A DNA stretch of 64,000 bases from Typhlomys cinereus. Taxonomy: Eukaryota; Chordata; Mammalia; Rodentia; Platacanthomyidae. The notes under the pieces are model-generated. The model was not told where the DNA came from. It searched no databases and saw only the letters and a list, made by a program, of their open reading frames with translations. The stretch lies in assembly GCA_023101885.1 (NCBI GenBank), contig JALPQD010000159.1, forward strand, positions 834,566-898,565, given 5' to 3'. Made by a program: the position numbers and the translations under genes. Shown here one piece after another: positions 31,286-41,879 of the stretch; the first letter of the stretch is position 1; every line of letters starts with the position of its first letter.

Positions 31286-32528
31286 CATTGATATGTAAGT
31301 AAGAGTCAGCTTTGGATACTCATGGAAAGTGCTTGACACACAGACACTTACAGTCTAATTTTATCAGTAATTTTGCTAAAAGCAAAAATCTTTGCCACCT
31401 GAGTAGGGCAAGGACAGGTACAAAGGAAGTAAATGAGAGCAAACAAAATCACTCTAGCACATTCTCATATTTTGGAGTATAGTTTTGCACAATATCTGCA
31501 CAACAAATGTCTAGAAGATATCTCCTCACATCTTCCAAGATATTCATCTCAGAAATGCAAGTGGTGAATATCTGCTGTGATTTGAGGGATGGAGAAGATG
31601 CTGCACAGGACATGATGTAATCAGAGAGATGGCTAGGAAAAGGATAAGCAAATGGAAGCACAAGTTTCCTTGGTGGTCATAAATATGCATTTATAAGGAA
31701 ATTTATGTATAATACCTTTACTATTCATGATATATTTACCATATGATATTTATCAGTTAATTTTTAGGAGCAACGTAAATTGAGGAACCATCAATCAAAA
31801 ATTTTCACATATTCATTTTAAAGTGACTGCTTCTTCATTTGTTTGTCTGTGCACCAAATCAAAAGGACTCAGGGTCCCGAGCAAGTGAGGCAATCTTTCT
31901 AACACTGAGTTGCATCCACAGCTCTCAACCAGCTGTTTTCTGTGTTCTGAAAGACCTTGGCAATAAGAGAAATTTATGAAGAAAAATTGCTTTTGCATCA
32001 AGTTGAATCAGACAGAAATATACTCTTCATAAAAACTAAATGTTAATACTTGAGTATGACTTCTTATAGGCATTGCACCTCCCATCCTTTAAAGGATGTC
32101 TTCCCTACAGTGCAAACATCACATATGGAAAATTCGAAGCTGCAGACTATATGTAATCGTATTTGGATTTCTGCCTTTTACCTATCTAAATCTGAAGAAA
32201 CAGTATTGTTTCTGCCAATTTTCAGTGTTAGGCAGGAAAAGATTTAATAATGCAGTAAACAAGGTTTTCCCATCCTTAAATGACATTTTAAATCAGGCGG
32301 TACTGAAAGTTTAATTTTTCCTCAGAAGCTTTAGTATCCAGAATTTGAACAAAAAAGGAGATAGTAAAGTAGGTGCTATAGCTTTTTATAAAGAATATAA
32401 TATTCTACAGCTAAACTTTTTACATGTTGAAATGTATATACTATGCTTTTCAACATGTAAAAAATGGAGGAGTTCCATTTAATCCCTTATACAATGAATG
32501 TGCTTTTCTCATCAAAATAGCCTACTAT
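31286..32528. other. No gene; unassigned sequence upstream of L1 copy A
   Basis: AT-rich. A short inverted repeat around 32420-32462 (TTTTTACATGTTGAAATG and CAACATGTAAAAAATG) is the only structure noted. No supported gene. Confidence 0.45.
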
Positions 32529-32869
32529 AAAAAATGTCTTTGCAGCCCTGGACCCCAGCCCCTCCCCGTCCTCCCGCTCCTGCGTGCCTCTGCTGCCCCG
32601 CCAGCTCCCAGGTGAGTGAGTGAGAGAGCCCGCTCAGCCCAGCTCCCCACCCCGGAGACCCCCATCTCCCAGGGAGCACCCAGGCAGCCTCCGGCTTTGC
32701 CTGGGCCCTGCCCTGGACCACAGCCCCTCCACGACCTCCCACCCCTGCACGCCTCCGCCGCCCCCCCAGGTCCCAGGTGAAGAATTCTGCCATCAACATC
32801 ACACCCTCTGCCTCTCTGGCCCACCGGGGACCTATGCACGTGGTCCATGGAAGACACACTGCTATTCAT
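32525..32869 (-). other. Antisense open frame in the L1 copy A 5' UTR (ORF0-like)
   Basis: A 114-codon minus-strand frame starts at 32869 and covers the promoter units. Its first ~35 residues (MNSSVSSMDHVHRS..., then a GQRGRGCDVDGRILHLGPG stretch) match, with a few changes, the 60-codon antisense frame at 50600-50782 in copy B (GRRGRGADVDGRIIHLGPG). The rest is Gly/Ala/Arg-rich. Position and orientation recall ORF0 of primate L1. A second, overlapping 115-codon minus frame (32512-32859) shows how permissive GC-rich sequence is, so coding is unproven. Confidence 0.3.
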
Positions 32870-33365
32870 AATTCAACAGAGTCCAAACGAAACTCAAGCA
32901 AAACTCTAAGGAACAAAGGGAACACAGGCCATACATCTGGACTCCGCTACAATCATTATATCACGTGGGCAAGATTCTTCACATCCAGCCCAAAGATAAG
33001 TAAACCTTTTTTTTTTATCACCTTACTGATCCTTTCTAGTATCAATTGCTGTAGATCAACTTCCTCATACAGCCACCCCAAAAACACACAACTCCAGGGA
33101 GTACACCACTCACTCTCACATATCACCAAGATACTAAATCGTAAAATTGCACTACCATACTAATATACACCCCTTGGTTACTTAATCTGACTTAACTGAT
33201 ACACTAACAGCCTAATAGCCTCAATTAGGATATAACAGTAACAATACACAAACATACCCAATCCAAGGCAAGCACTAGTAATAACTGGCAAGTGTAACAA
33301 TACCAACTACATCAGTTAAGTGAAAAACACACAGAAACTGAAAGGTCCTAAAAAACAAAACAACA
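32546..33365 (+). promoter_or_regulatory. L1 copy A 5' UTR with 1.4 GC-rich promoter units
   Basis: CCCTGGACC followed by CAGCCCCTCC starts at 32546 and again at 32711, a 165-bp spacing. The second unit is partial, ending about 32778 at CCCAGGTG, after which the sequence becomes AT-rich. Rodent L1 promoters are typically built of tandem monomers, so this is the likely Pol II promoter region. GC content is far above the surroundings. Confidence 0.75.
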
Positions 33366-34423
33366 ATGCCCAAGTCAAAAGGCAGATCTACGAGAAACAA
33401 AACCCAAGAAGACCAATCTCACGCCAAAAGAATTAATCACATAATGATGGATTCCGACCAGAACAAATTCAGAGAATATAGCCATGAAAGCCAGACCCAA
33501 CATAATGAATTTCAGAGTATGAACATTACCATGATTAGTACTATGAAAGAGGAAATCCGAGAAGACTTAAACAACCATATCATCCACTTTGAACAGGAAC
33601 ACAACAGGAGGAGTTGAGAAAAACAGTTCAAGAAACAAAAATAGGCATAGAGCAGTTAAAACAGTCTCAGGCAGAGTTTAAAATTGAACTAAAAGACAAG
33701 TTATCTTCAACCCAAAACTCGACAGAGAGTCTTACGAGCAGAACATATGAGGCAGAAAATAGAAATTCAGATCTTGAAGACAAAGTGGGAGAATTAACCA
33801 GCTCAATGGAAGAGATTGTTAAAGCCAAAAAGATACTGGAGAAGAACATTCAAGAGATATGAGACACCCTGAAGAAGCCTAACATGTGCATCCATGGAAT
33901 ACCAGAACAAGAATCCCAAAATACCACACCTGAGGAAATTTTTCAATTCATCATAAATGAAAACTTCCCACAACTAAAGAATGAGAGGCCTATCCAAATA
34001 GAAGATGCATTTTGCACTCCAAACAGATACAACCAAAATAGAAAATCGCCACAGAAAATAATAGTCAAAACACTCCACATTCAAGACAAAGAAAAGGTGC
34101 TGAGAGCTTCAAGAGAAAAAAAGCAAGTCACTTTTAAAGGTAAACCTATTAAAATAACAAATGACTTCTCAATGGAAACAGTAAAAGCAAGAAGAGCTTG
34201 GAGAGACGTACTTCAAGTATTAAATAAGCAAAAATGCCAACCAAGAATGATATACCCGTCAAAACTATCTGTCATGATTGAGGGAGAAAGAAAAGATTTC
34301 CAGCCCAAAGACAACTTGAAGGGATACATGTCTACCAAACCAGGACTTCAAAAAATGCTAGAAATGATACTCAAGCTTGAAGAAAAGAACAAGCGTATCC
34401 AGGACGACAGAAGGGAAGTATAA
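33366..34423 (+). pseudogene. L1 ORF1 (RNA-binding protein), copy A, broken
   Basis: ORF1p is the trimeric RNA-binding chaperone of the L1 particle. The start is ATG 33366 with MPKSKGRSTRNK, matching copy B at 51269. Order: a charged N-terminus, a coiled coil (33480-33860; heptad-rich, with a NRNSDLEDKVGELTS stretch), an RRM-like domain (33890-34190; RASREKKQVTFKGKPIKI near its end) and a basic C-terminal domain ending RIQDDRREV. Two lesions are visible relative to copy B. A 7-bp deletion near 33609 shifts the frame (stop TGA 33615-33617), and a Trp codon has become TGA at 33860-33862. After them the frame is open to 34423, and this copy keeps the C-terminal ~25 residues that copy B loses. 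Confidence 0.9.
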
Positions 34424-34479
34424 TACCAACAAAACATAAATATCAAACAACACACTAACAAAATCTAGTAAACAAAAAA

Positions 34480-37400
34480 AGGTCCAGAATTAAAAATAAT
34501 TTCTCCATTATAACATAAAATGTCAATGGAATTAACTCACCGATTAAGAGACACAGATTACAAACTTGGTTTAAAAACCATCATCCAACAATCTGCTGCC
34601 TTCAGGAAACTCATCTTACCACAAAAGATAGGCACATCCTAAGAATGAAAGGCTGGTCCCAAATCTTGCAAGCTAATGGAACCAGGAAACAGGCAGGGGT
34701 AGCAATTATGCTTTCAGGCAAAGTGGACTTCAAACCAAAGAAAATCATAAGAGACACAGATGGATACTACATTTTAGTCACAGGTACAATTCACCAGGAA
34801 GACTTCACAATACTGAACATACATGCACCCTATACGGGCCCCTCCACATTCATTAAGAAAACCTACAGCGCCTAAAGCAAGAAATCAATCCCCAAATGAT
34901 AATTCCTGGGGACTTCAACACCAGCCTCTCAACATGGGATAGATCAGCGGGTCAAAAGCTTAACACAGACACTTGGGAATTTAATCAAACCTTTAAAGAA
35001 ATGGACCTTACAGATCTCTATCGAACTTTTCACCCACGTACCAAAGAATACACATTTTTCACAGCGCACAGGGAACTTTCTCCAAAATAGATCACATATT
35101 GGGACACAAAATGAATTTACACATATACAAAAAATTTGAAATTGTAACCTGTGCCCTATCAGACCACCACGGCCTAAAGCTGGACATCCACAACACAACG
35201 AACAAGAGAAAATACACTAACTCCTGGAAACTTAACAATATGATGCTGAATGAGAACTGGAATCAGAAAGAAATTACAAAGGAAATTCAAGATTTCCTGA
35301 AAGCGAATGATAATGAAAATAGAACTTACCAAAATCTCTGCGACACAATGAAAGCTGTCCTAAGAGGTAAGTTCATAGCTCTTAATGCCTACATCAAAAA
35401 AATGAAAACATCACAAATAAATAACTTAACAATGCATCTTAAAGCTTCAGTGAAACTAGAGCAATCTGATCCCAAAAGTAGTAGACGAGAGGAGATTAGC
35501 AAAATAAGGGGAGAAATATCTGAAATCGAGATTAAAAAAACGATATACAAAATCAACCAGTCAAAAAGCTGGTTCTTCGAAAAAATCAATAAGATTGATA
35601 CATCCCTAGCTAAATTATCCAAAAGCAGGAGAGAGAAAACCCAAATTAACAAAATTAGAAATGAGCATGGAGTTATCACTACTGATACCCATGAAATCTA
35701 GAGAATTGTAACATCATATTTCAAAAACTTATACTCTGTGAATTTCGACAACACAAAAGAGATGGATGAGTTTCTAAGTAAATACAACTTACCTAAATTG
35801 AATCAGGAAGTTGTGAGTTATTTAAATAGTCCTATAATATATAAGGAAATTGAAGAAGTAATCTAGAATCTTCCCACCAAAAAATGTCCTGGACCAGATG
35901 GATTCAGCACAGAGATCTACCAGATATTTAAGGAGTTAATAACACCAATGCTCCTTAAACTATTCCAACAAATAGCAAAGGAAGGAACACTACCAAATTC
36001 CTTCTATGAAGCTAATATCGTTTTAATCCCAAAACCTAATAAAGATTCACTTAAAAAAGAAAAAATATAGGCAAATCTCTCTGATGAACACAGACGCAAA
36101 GATTCTCAACAAAGTCTTAGCAAATCAGATTCAAAAACATATCAAAAAGATCATTCATGGGGACCAATTAGGCTTCATCCCCGGCACACAAGGTTCATTC
36201 AACATATGTAAATCAATAAATGTAATTCATCATATAAACCAGTCCAAAGGCCAAGACCACACCATACTCTCCATAGATGCAGAAAAAGCTTTTGACAAGA
36301 TCCAACAGCCTTTTATCTTCAAAATGCTAGAGACAGTAGGAATGGAAGGAACCTTTATCAATATAATAAAAGCTGTGTACAACAAGCCCACAGCAAGGAT
36401 TATGCTCAATGGAGAAAAACTGGAAGCATTCCCACTTAGATCTGGAACTAGACAAGGCTGTCCTCTCTCACCACTTCTATTCAATATTGTACTTGAAGTC
36501 TTAGCTGAAGCCATAAGACAAGAAAGGGACATAAGAGGAATTCAAATCAGCAAGGAAGAAGTCAAACTATCCCTATTTGCAGATGACATGATCTTATACC
36601 TGAGTGATCCCAAAAACTCCACCAGGAAGCTCCTGGAACTAATTGAGAAGTTCAGCAGGGTGGCAGGATATAAAATAAATGTGCAAAAATCAGAGGCCTT
36701 CCTATATGCCCAGAATGAAAGAAGTGAAAAAGCCCTGAGAGAAACAATCCCATTTACTATAGCCCCTAAAAAAATGAAATACCTTGGTATAAACCTAACC
36801 AAGGAGGTAAAAGACCTTTACAATGAAAACTTTCAAACCCTAAAGAAAGAAATTGCAGAAGACACCAGTAGGTGGAAAGACCACCCGTGTTCCTGGATTG
36901 GCAGAATCAACATCGTAAAAATGACCATCCTACCAAAGGCAATATACAGATTCAATGCAATACCAATTAAAATCCCAAAGCAATTCTTCAAAGAAGTTGA
37001 CCAAAAAATCTCAAAGTTCATATGCAGGCACAAAAGACCCAGGATAGCAAAGATAATCCTGAATAACAAAAACACTGCTGGAGGTACTACCATACCAAAC
37101 CTTAGTTCATACTACAAATCCATAGTGGTAAAAACAGCCTGGTTCTGGATCCAAAATAGACACACAGATCAATGTATAAGGATTGAAGACCCAGATATAA
37201 GCCCACAAAATTACAGCCATTTGGTATTTGACAAAGGGGCCCAAAGAATCCAATGGAAAAAGAAAAGCATCTTCAATAATTGGTGCTGGCCAAACTGCAG
37301 CTCCACATGCAGAAGATTAAAGCTGGACCGGTAAATATCACCATGTACAAGACCTAATTCCAAAGGGATCAAGGACCTTGATATCAGGCCAGAGACTATA

Positions 37401-38304
37401 AAAACCATAGTTGAAAGGATAGGGAACTCCCTCGAGCTGATTGGGCTAGGCCAACAGTTCCTAAACAGACATCCAATGGCACAGTCCCTGCTACCAACTC
37501 TCAACAGAAGGGATCTTGTGAAATTAAAGAGGTTCTGTTCAGATAAAGAGATTGTAACAGGAACTCAAAGGCAACCCACAAAATGTGAGAAAATCTTCAC
37601 TAACCACATATCTGATAGAGCTCTACTGTCCAGAGTGCAGAAAGAACTTAGAAAACTAAACACCAAGGAAACCAATGGCCCAATTAAAAAATGGGGTCTG
37701 GAACTTAAAAGAAACTTTACCAGGGATGAAATTAAAATGTCTAACAAATATCTGAAAAAATGCTCCACTTCTTTAGCCATCAGGGAAATGTAAATCAAAA
37801 CTTCCCTGAGATATCATCTCACCCTGGTCAGGATGGCAAAAATCCACAATACAAACAACACCAAATGTTGGAGAGGAAGTGGAGACTGGGAGAACTCTCC
37901 TACATTTCTGGTGGGAATGTAGGCTCATATAGCCACTCTGGTGAGCCATCTGGAGATTCTTAAAGAAATTAAAGATTGAAATGCCATATGACCCTGCTAT
38001 TCCACTTCTGGGAATAACCCCCCATGGAGCAGAGGTTCATCTCGATAGCACAAGCACGACCATGTTCATAGCAGCACTGTTTACAATAGCAAAGTCATGG
38101 AATCAACCCAAATGTCCAACAGTTGATGAGTGGATAAGGAAACAGTGGTATATCTATGCAATGGAGTACTACTCAGCCATCAAAAATGATGAATTACTGG
38201 AATTTGCCGTGAAATGGATGTCATTAGAAACAATTATATTAAGTGAAGTATCACAAACCCAGAAAATTAAGCGCCATATGTACTCCCTAATAGGTGGCTC
38301 CTAG
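34480..38304 (+). pseudogene. L1 ORF2 (endonuclease/reverse transcriptase), copy A, broken
   Basis: The start ATG present in copy B (52389) is lost here, and a TAA occurs at about 34515 inside the early N-containing motif. Endonuclease landmarks remain: CLQETH at about 34600 (34597-34614), PGDFN at 34905-34919 and SDHHG near 35160. The reverse transcriptase lies in one long frame, 36084-37334, with [11 protein letters not shown] at 36451-36483 and the catalytic FADD box at 36576-36587. A Cys-rich C-terminal zinc-knuckle region and the end (GGS, stop 38302-38304) follow, in shifted frames. At least six frame changes or stops separate the open segments (34645-34875, 34896-35090, 35099-35701, 36084-37334, 37476-37793, 37981-38304). 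The RT segment itself is uninterrupted. Confidence 0.9.
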
Positions 38305-39319
38305 TACCAAACCCACCCAGCCCACCTTGAGACACTCAAAGATAAATCTATGTAATACCTACATTAATTGCAAAGATTATGAACAGGAGGGATGGGATTG
38401 GAAAGTCACACCAGAAACAAAGAGAGAGGGGACCATGTTACAGCAGAGAAAATAGTCCTCCATCAAGGACTGCAAGTAAGTTGTGAGACACCTGGTTAAG
38501 TTAACAGATGTTCGTTCCTGATCATTTACAGCTGAGTGGGTATGATCTCACCAGAAGCGGAGGGCATATAGTTTGCCAGACAAAAAGTAACCATTTTCAA
38601 ATGGGTGATTGACCCCTCTCTCACTGAGGTTTCCTACTTTTATTACATCTACCCTTGAATGTGGTTTTATAACAAGACTCCAGTTTAACAGCTTTTTGTC
38701 TCTGGCCAGGGGGTGACATACAATGCCCATCAGGATGGAGTGAAGGGCATTGCAGGAGCAGCAAAACTGCAAAAGAAAATCAAGAAACCATAATCCAGAA
38801 CTTCAGAGACTCTATATCAACCACCTAGAACTAGGCCAGACTAATCTCTCCCCATCCTGAAGCTCAGGGAAATTTGTGGAAGAGGGGGCGGTAAGATTGT
38901 AAGAGCAAAAGAATGGAAGGAGCTATGATTTGCAAGATACTCCACACAAGTTAGGGCCGAAGCAATCATAATTGGACTTTGCATGCCCTGTGCAATGTCC
39001 AACACACTATTGACCTCACAAAGTCTAGCATCTGCTAAAGGCACCAAGATCCTTAGAGGCAAGGGATTGACAACCACAGTAGTGTTCCTATGCTTAAAGG
39101 GAACACGTGAAAGGGTTCAGGGAAATGCCACTGGGTCCTTGTACATCATCTGAGAGGAGGGCCCAAAGGAGAGCCTGGCATACTCATTATAGGATTCTGT
39201 GGGATGGGGAGGGAGGGGGGAGGGTAGGAGGTGCAGGGGGGTTACGGGGAGGAGGAGGGAGGGAGGGAACCGGTGTACCTACCAAGTTTGTATGAGCGGA
39301 AATAATAATAATAAATGTA
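38305..39319 (+). other. L1 copy A 3' UTR
   Basis: About 1 kb, ending in a purine-rich tract at 39196-39270 (GGGAGGGGGGAGGG units), then CAAGTTTGTATGAGCGGAAA and an AAT-rich tail. G-run spacing in the tract could form G-quadruplexes, as known for mammalian L1 3' UTRs. No AATAAA with a clear cleavage site other than the tail itself (AATAAATG). Confidence 0.85.
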
Positions 39320-39336
39320 AAAAAATGTCTTTGCAG

Positions 39337-39660
39337 AGGCCCATAGTCACATGTATGTAATTACTAGCCAACATGTACTTGACATATATAAAAAGACTAC
39401 TATAATTTATCATACTCTTTCCTGTATCCAGGAAACTAAAATCACTGTATATGTTTTGTTGGCCACAAAAACTTTTGTTTATTAATTTTAAAAGGTTGCC
39501 TTGATGTTTCTATAAAAGACATCACTGAATACATTGGTCACTAATTATGGACTTGAAGGATTAGTGAACCATGAATTATGTCAACCATGGAAGAATATTA
39601 TACTGTTCAAATCTTCAGAGCCAAAAGATGTGTATAAACCTGTCATATTTTTCTCAGAAA
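39337..39660. other. No feature recognised
   Basis: Target-side flank of L1 copy A. No gene or repeat named. Confidence 0.4.
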
Positions 39661-39666
39661 TCTGAA

Positions 39667-40120
39667 CTAACAATAAGATAGGTGTTTCAAAAGAATCGCC
39701 TGCTTCAAAATTTTCAGACAAATCACTGCTCTGCTATAAGACTCACTGCAGGACCAGGCGTATGGTAGCATGTCCTTTAGTGATAGAACCATCAAGAATC
39801 TTCCCAATAGATTGCCTGTTGGGTCTTCCTTTATTTCAGTGCCAGCTGTGATCTCCTTAAATCCAAAACCACCCGTACCAAATAACTGTACCAAACCAGC
39901 ATATGCTTCCCTTATTTCGATAGCATCCCTAACTCCTGGCTTAGAAAGTTCAAAGCATGACAAAGATCATCTATTTTCCCACAGTTACAATGCAGTGGGA
40001 AATGCGATATGCTTAGATAAAACTCTTACACAGATGAAAATATACCAGTTCCTGATTGAACTTGTAGCATTCAAGAGGAAGTATCCAATCCTTTGGCTAA
40101 GAGGAGTTAGGCAAATTTGA
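39667..40120 (-). other. Unrecognised open frames on both strands; possible retrocopy fragment
   Basis: A 98-codon minus frame (39667-39963) overlaps a 116-codon plus frame (39770-40120). The minus translation is of balanced composition and not AT-driven, with GVRDAIEIREAYAGLVQLFG and GFGFKEITAGTEIKEDPTGN. It looks like real protein, but I cannot name the family. A decayed processed copy of a cellular gene is possible. No A tail or duplication has been located. The SINE at 40141-40427 abuts it. Confidence 0.25.
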
Positions 40121-40127
40121 TGGAAAT

Positions 40128-40440
40128 AGAAATACAAGAATAGGGGGATGGAGAAGTGGCTCAGGGGCTAAGCCTCTGCCTTGCAGGCAGAATGTCCTGA
40201 GTTCGGATCCTAGACCCCACGTATAGACGCCGGGCAGAAGCAGGGGCAGCCTGCGTTTCTGGTCCTGGTAGGGTGGAGCCTGTGAATCCCCAGGCAGAAT
40301 AAACAAGAAGGAGATGGAGGCATCCGTGGTGGTTCCTGAATTCGCTCGTGGTTCTACACACACACACATACACACATGCGCACACACACATACATGAACA
40401 ATTGAATAAATAATAAATTTAAAAAAAAGAAATACAAGAA
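40128..40440 (+). mobile_element. Young B2-superfamily SINE with 13-bp target-site duplication
   Basis: The head GATGGAGAAGTGGCTCAGGG is followed by the full young body (compare 16831-17154) and a CA-rich then A-rich tail. Exact flanks AGAAATACAAGAA at 40128-40140 and 40428-40440 give an insert of 40141-40427. Confidence 0.92.
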
Positions 40441-40639
40441 CGAATTTTCATTTGTGTGTGTTCTTAGAGATCACAGTCTCCCATTTCACAAAAAAGTTTT
40501 ACCACTTTATCATATATGTTAGTGTAAATTGCAATACATATTGAAATTATTTTTGACAAATGTACTTTTCATATAGTATACTTCATCATATTTTGCAGAA
40601 GCTAAACTTCAGTAATTACTAAAATCCCTTTCCATATTT
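40441..40639. other. No feature recognised
   Basis: AT-rich flank. Confidence 0.35.
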
Positions 40640-41640
40640 AGGCTCTTACAAACTTACTGCTCCCTCTTCTGCAAGGTACCCTGAGTCTTAGGATGGGGAA
40701 AGATTTGGCTGGCCTGATTTTAGGTGAACATTTTAGGTACTTTGCATTCTGCTCAGCTGCTGTTGTCTATCCCACTGTTCTTCCACTGCACTAGGCTGTG
40801 TCCTGTGTCCTACCTGGGTGTTGAGATCCACTCCTATCCAAAGTAAAAGACTGTTTAAAAAAGACCATTTATAGGCTTTTGCCATTGCTCTTGTTTGCTC
40901 TTCAAAAACTGTCAGTTAGATCCTATTACTGAATATGTGACAAAAACGAATCACAGAACTTGGGCAAAATATATCAACTAAAACTGGTCTGAGGATTTTC
41001 TCCTTGCTGGATAGCTTACACAGTACCAAGGAATAATGTAGAAGCTGATGGGGGAAAGAAATAGTCACAAGCCCCATCAACAGCATGAGATCTGTAAGCT
41101 GCAATATAAATCACCATGGCAACAGTGGTTAATAGTGGCATTACTATCAAGAAGACAGTCAATAACTTTCTGGTTGGATTCAAGACCCACCTGTCAGAAT
41201 GGTACACATCCCTGTTACTGTAAAGTGGAACAAAATCCTGAAAAAGGGGAAGGAAAAAGATCAATAAGGAAAACAGCCAATAAACCTTTAGGTAGGAAGA
41301 CAATACATCAAACTGCTCTGTAAGTAGCTGTGTTATACCCATTGGAATTCACAGTAGAAATTTTAGGTCCTAAAGCTTGATGAGTAAAGGGAAATGCATA
41401 TATCAGTGGGGTGGCCTGGAAACAGGTAACTTGATATATCACAGAATTCTGAGCCCCCACAGGGGTAGACAAGTCAGAATGAACCCTGGGGTCCACAGAA
41501 GCATACAGGTGGAAGGGAGGGAGTGGGAAGAGGGACTGGTAAAGAGAAGAGATGGAATGAGGGGGGAGGGAAGCTGGTATGAATACTCAATATGCTTGTA
41601 GAAGTTGAAAAATAAATTTAAAATAATAAAGTGAGTTCAT
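40640..41640 (+). mobile_element. Old L1 3' region with an inverted 5' segment
   Basis: 40640-40860 reads as minus-strand L1 3' UTR (ACTGCTCCCTCTTCTGCAAG, GTCTTAGGATGGGGAAAG, matching the reverse of the GGAAGAGGGGGCAGC region). 40880-41330 is the plus-strand Lx-like region that occurs reversed at 23070-23390 (ACTGGTCTGAGGATTTTCTC, GCTGCAATATAAATCACC). 41340-41640 is a plus-strand terminal 3' UTR with purine tract and A-rich tail. The order inverted-then-direct fits an inverted insertion, though two nested copies are also possible. Confidence 0.6.
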
Positions 41641-41879
41641 ATTTCAAAAGAAGACCTGCTTATAAGAAAAGGTTTAAGAGAGAAGAATAGGAATAGTACA
41701 CAATAGAGAGTGGGGTTGGCCTTCAGGTAACCATTACTTGCTTATTAACCCTTAACCCACCTTCATTACCTCCATCACATGGCACACATGTGCAACAGTA
41801 CAATCCAGTGTAAACAACAGTGGACAGGGAAGAAGCTGACTGGAAAAAATCAGATGTCTCAACACTTAACAGGCTTTTC
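41641..41879. other. No feature recognised
   Basis: Flank of the neighbouring L1s. No gene. Confidence 0.35.

Larger units (their letters stand above)
32529..39336 (+). mobile_element. Full-length L1, copy A, with 17-bp target-site duplication
   Basis: Exact flanks AAAAAATGTCTTTGCAG at 32529-32545 and 39320-39336 enclose 32546-39319 (6,774 bp). The order is GC-rich 5' UTR, ORF1, ORF2, 3' UTR with purine tract, and an A-rich tail of AAT units. Both genes carry several lesions, so it is not competent as it stands. It and copy B share sequence throughout and belong to the same recent subfamily. Confidence 0.95.

Noticed and set aside
32777..33163. A 128-codon plus frame in the L1 copy A 5' UTR, parallel to 50702-50941 in copy B
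   Set aside because: The first ~40 residues are alike in both, but this follows from shared nucleotide sequence, and the copy B frame ends early. It was weaker as a coding claim than the antisense frame, which lies in the GC-rich promoter like ORF0.
36230..36532. Antisense frames of 60-100 codons within L1 ORF2
   Set aside because: They are shadows of the A-rich sense strand. Their mirror images occur in copies B and C without independent evidence.
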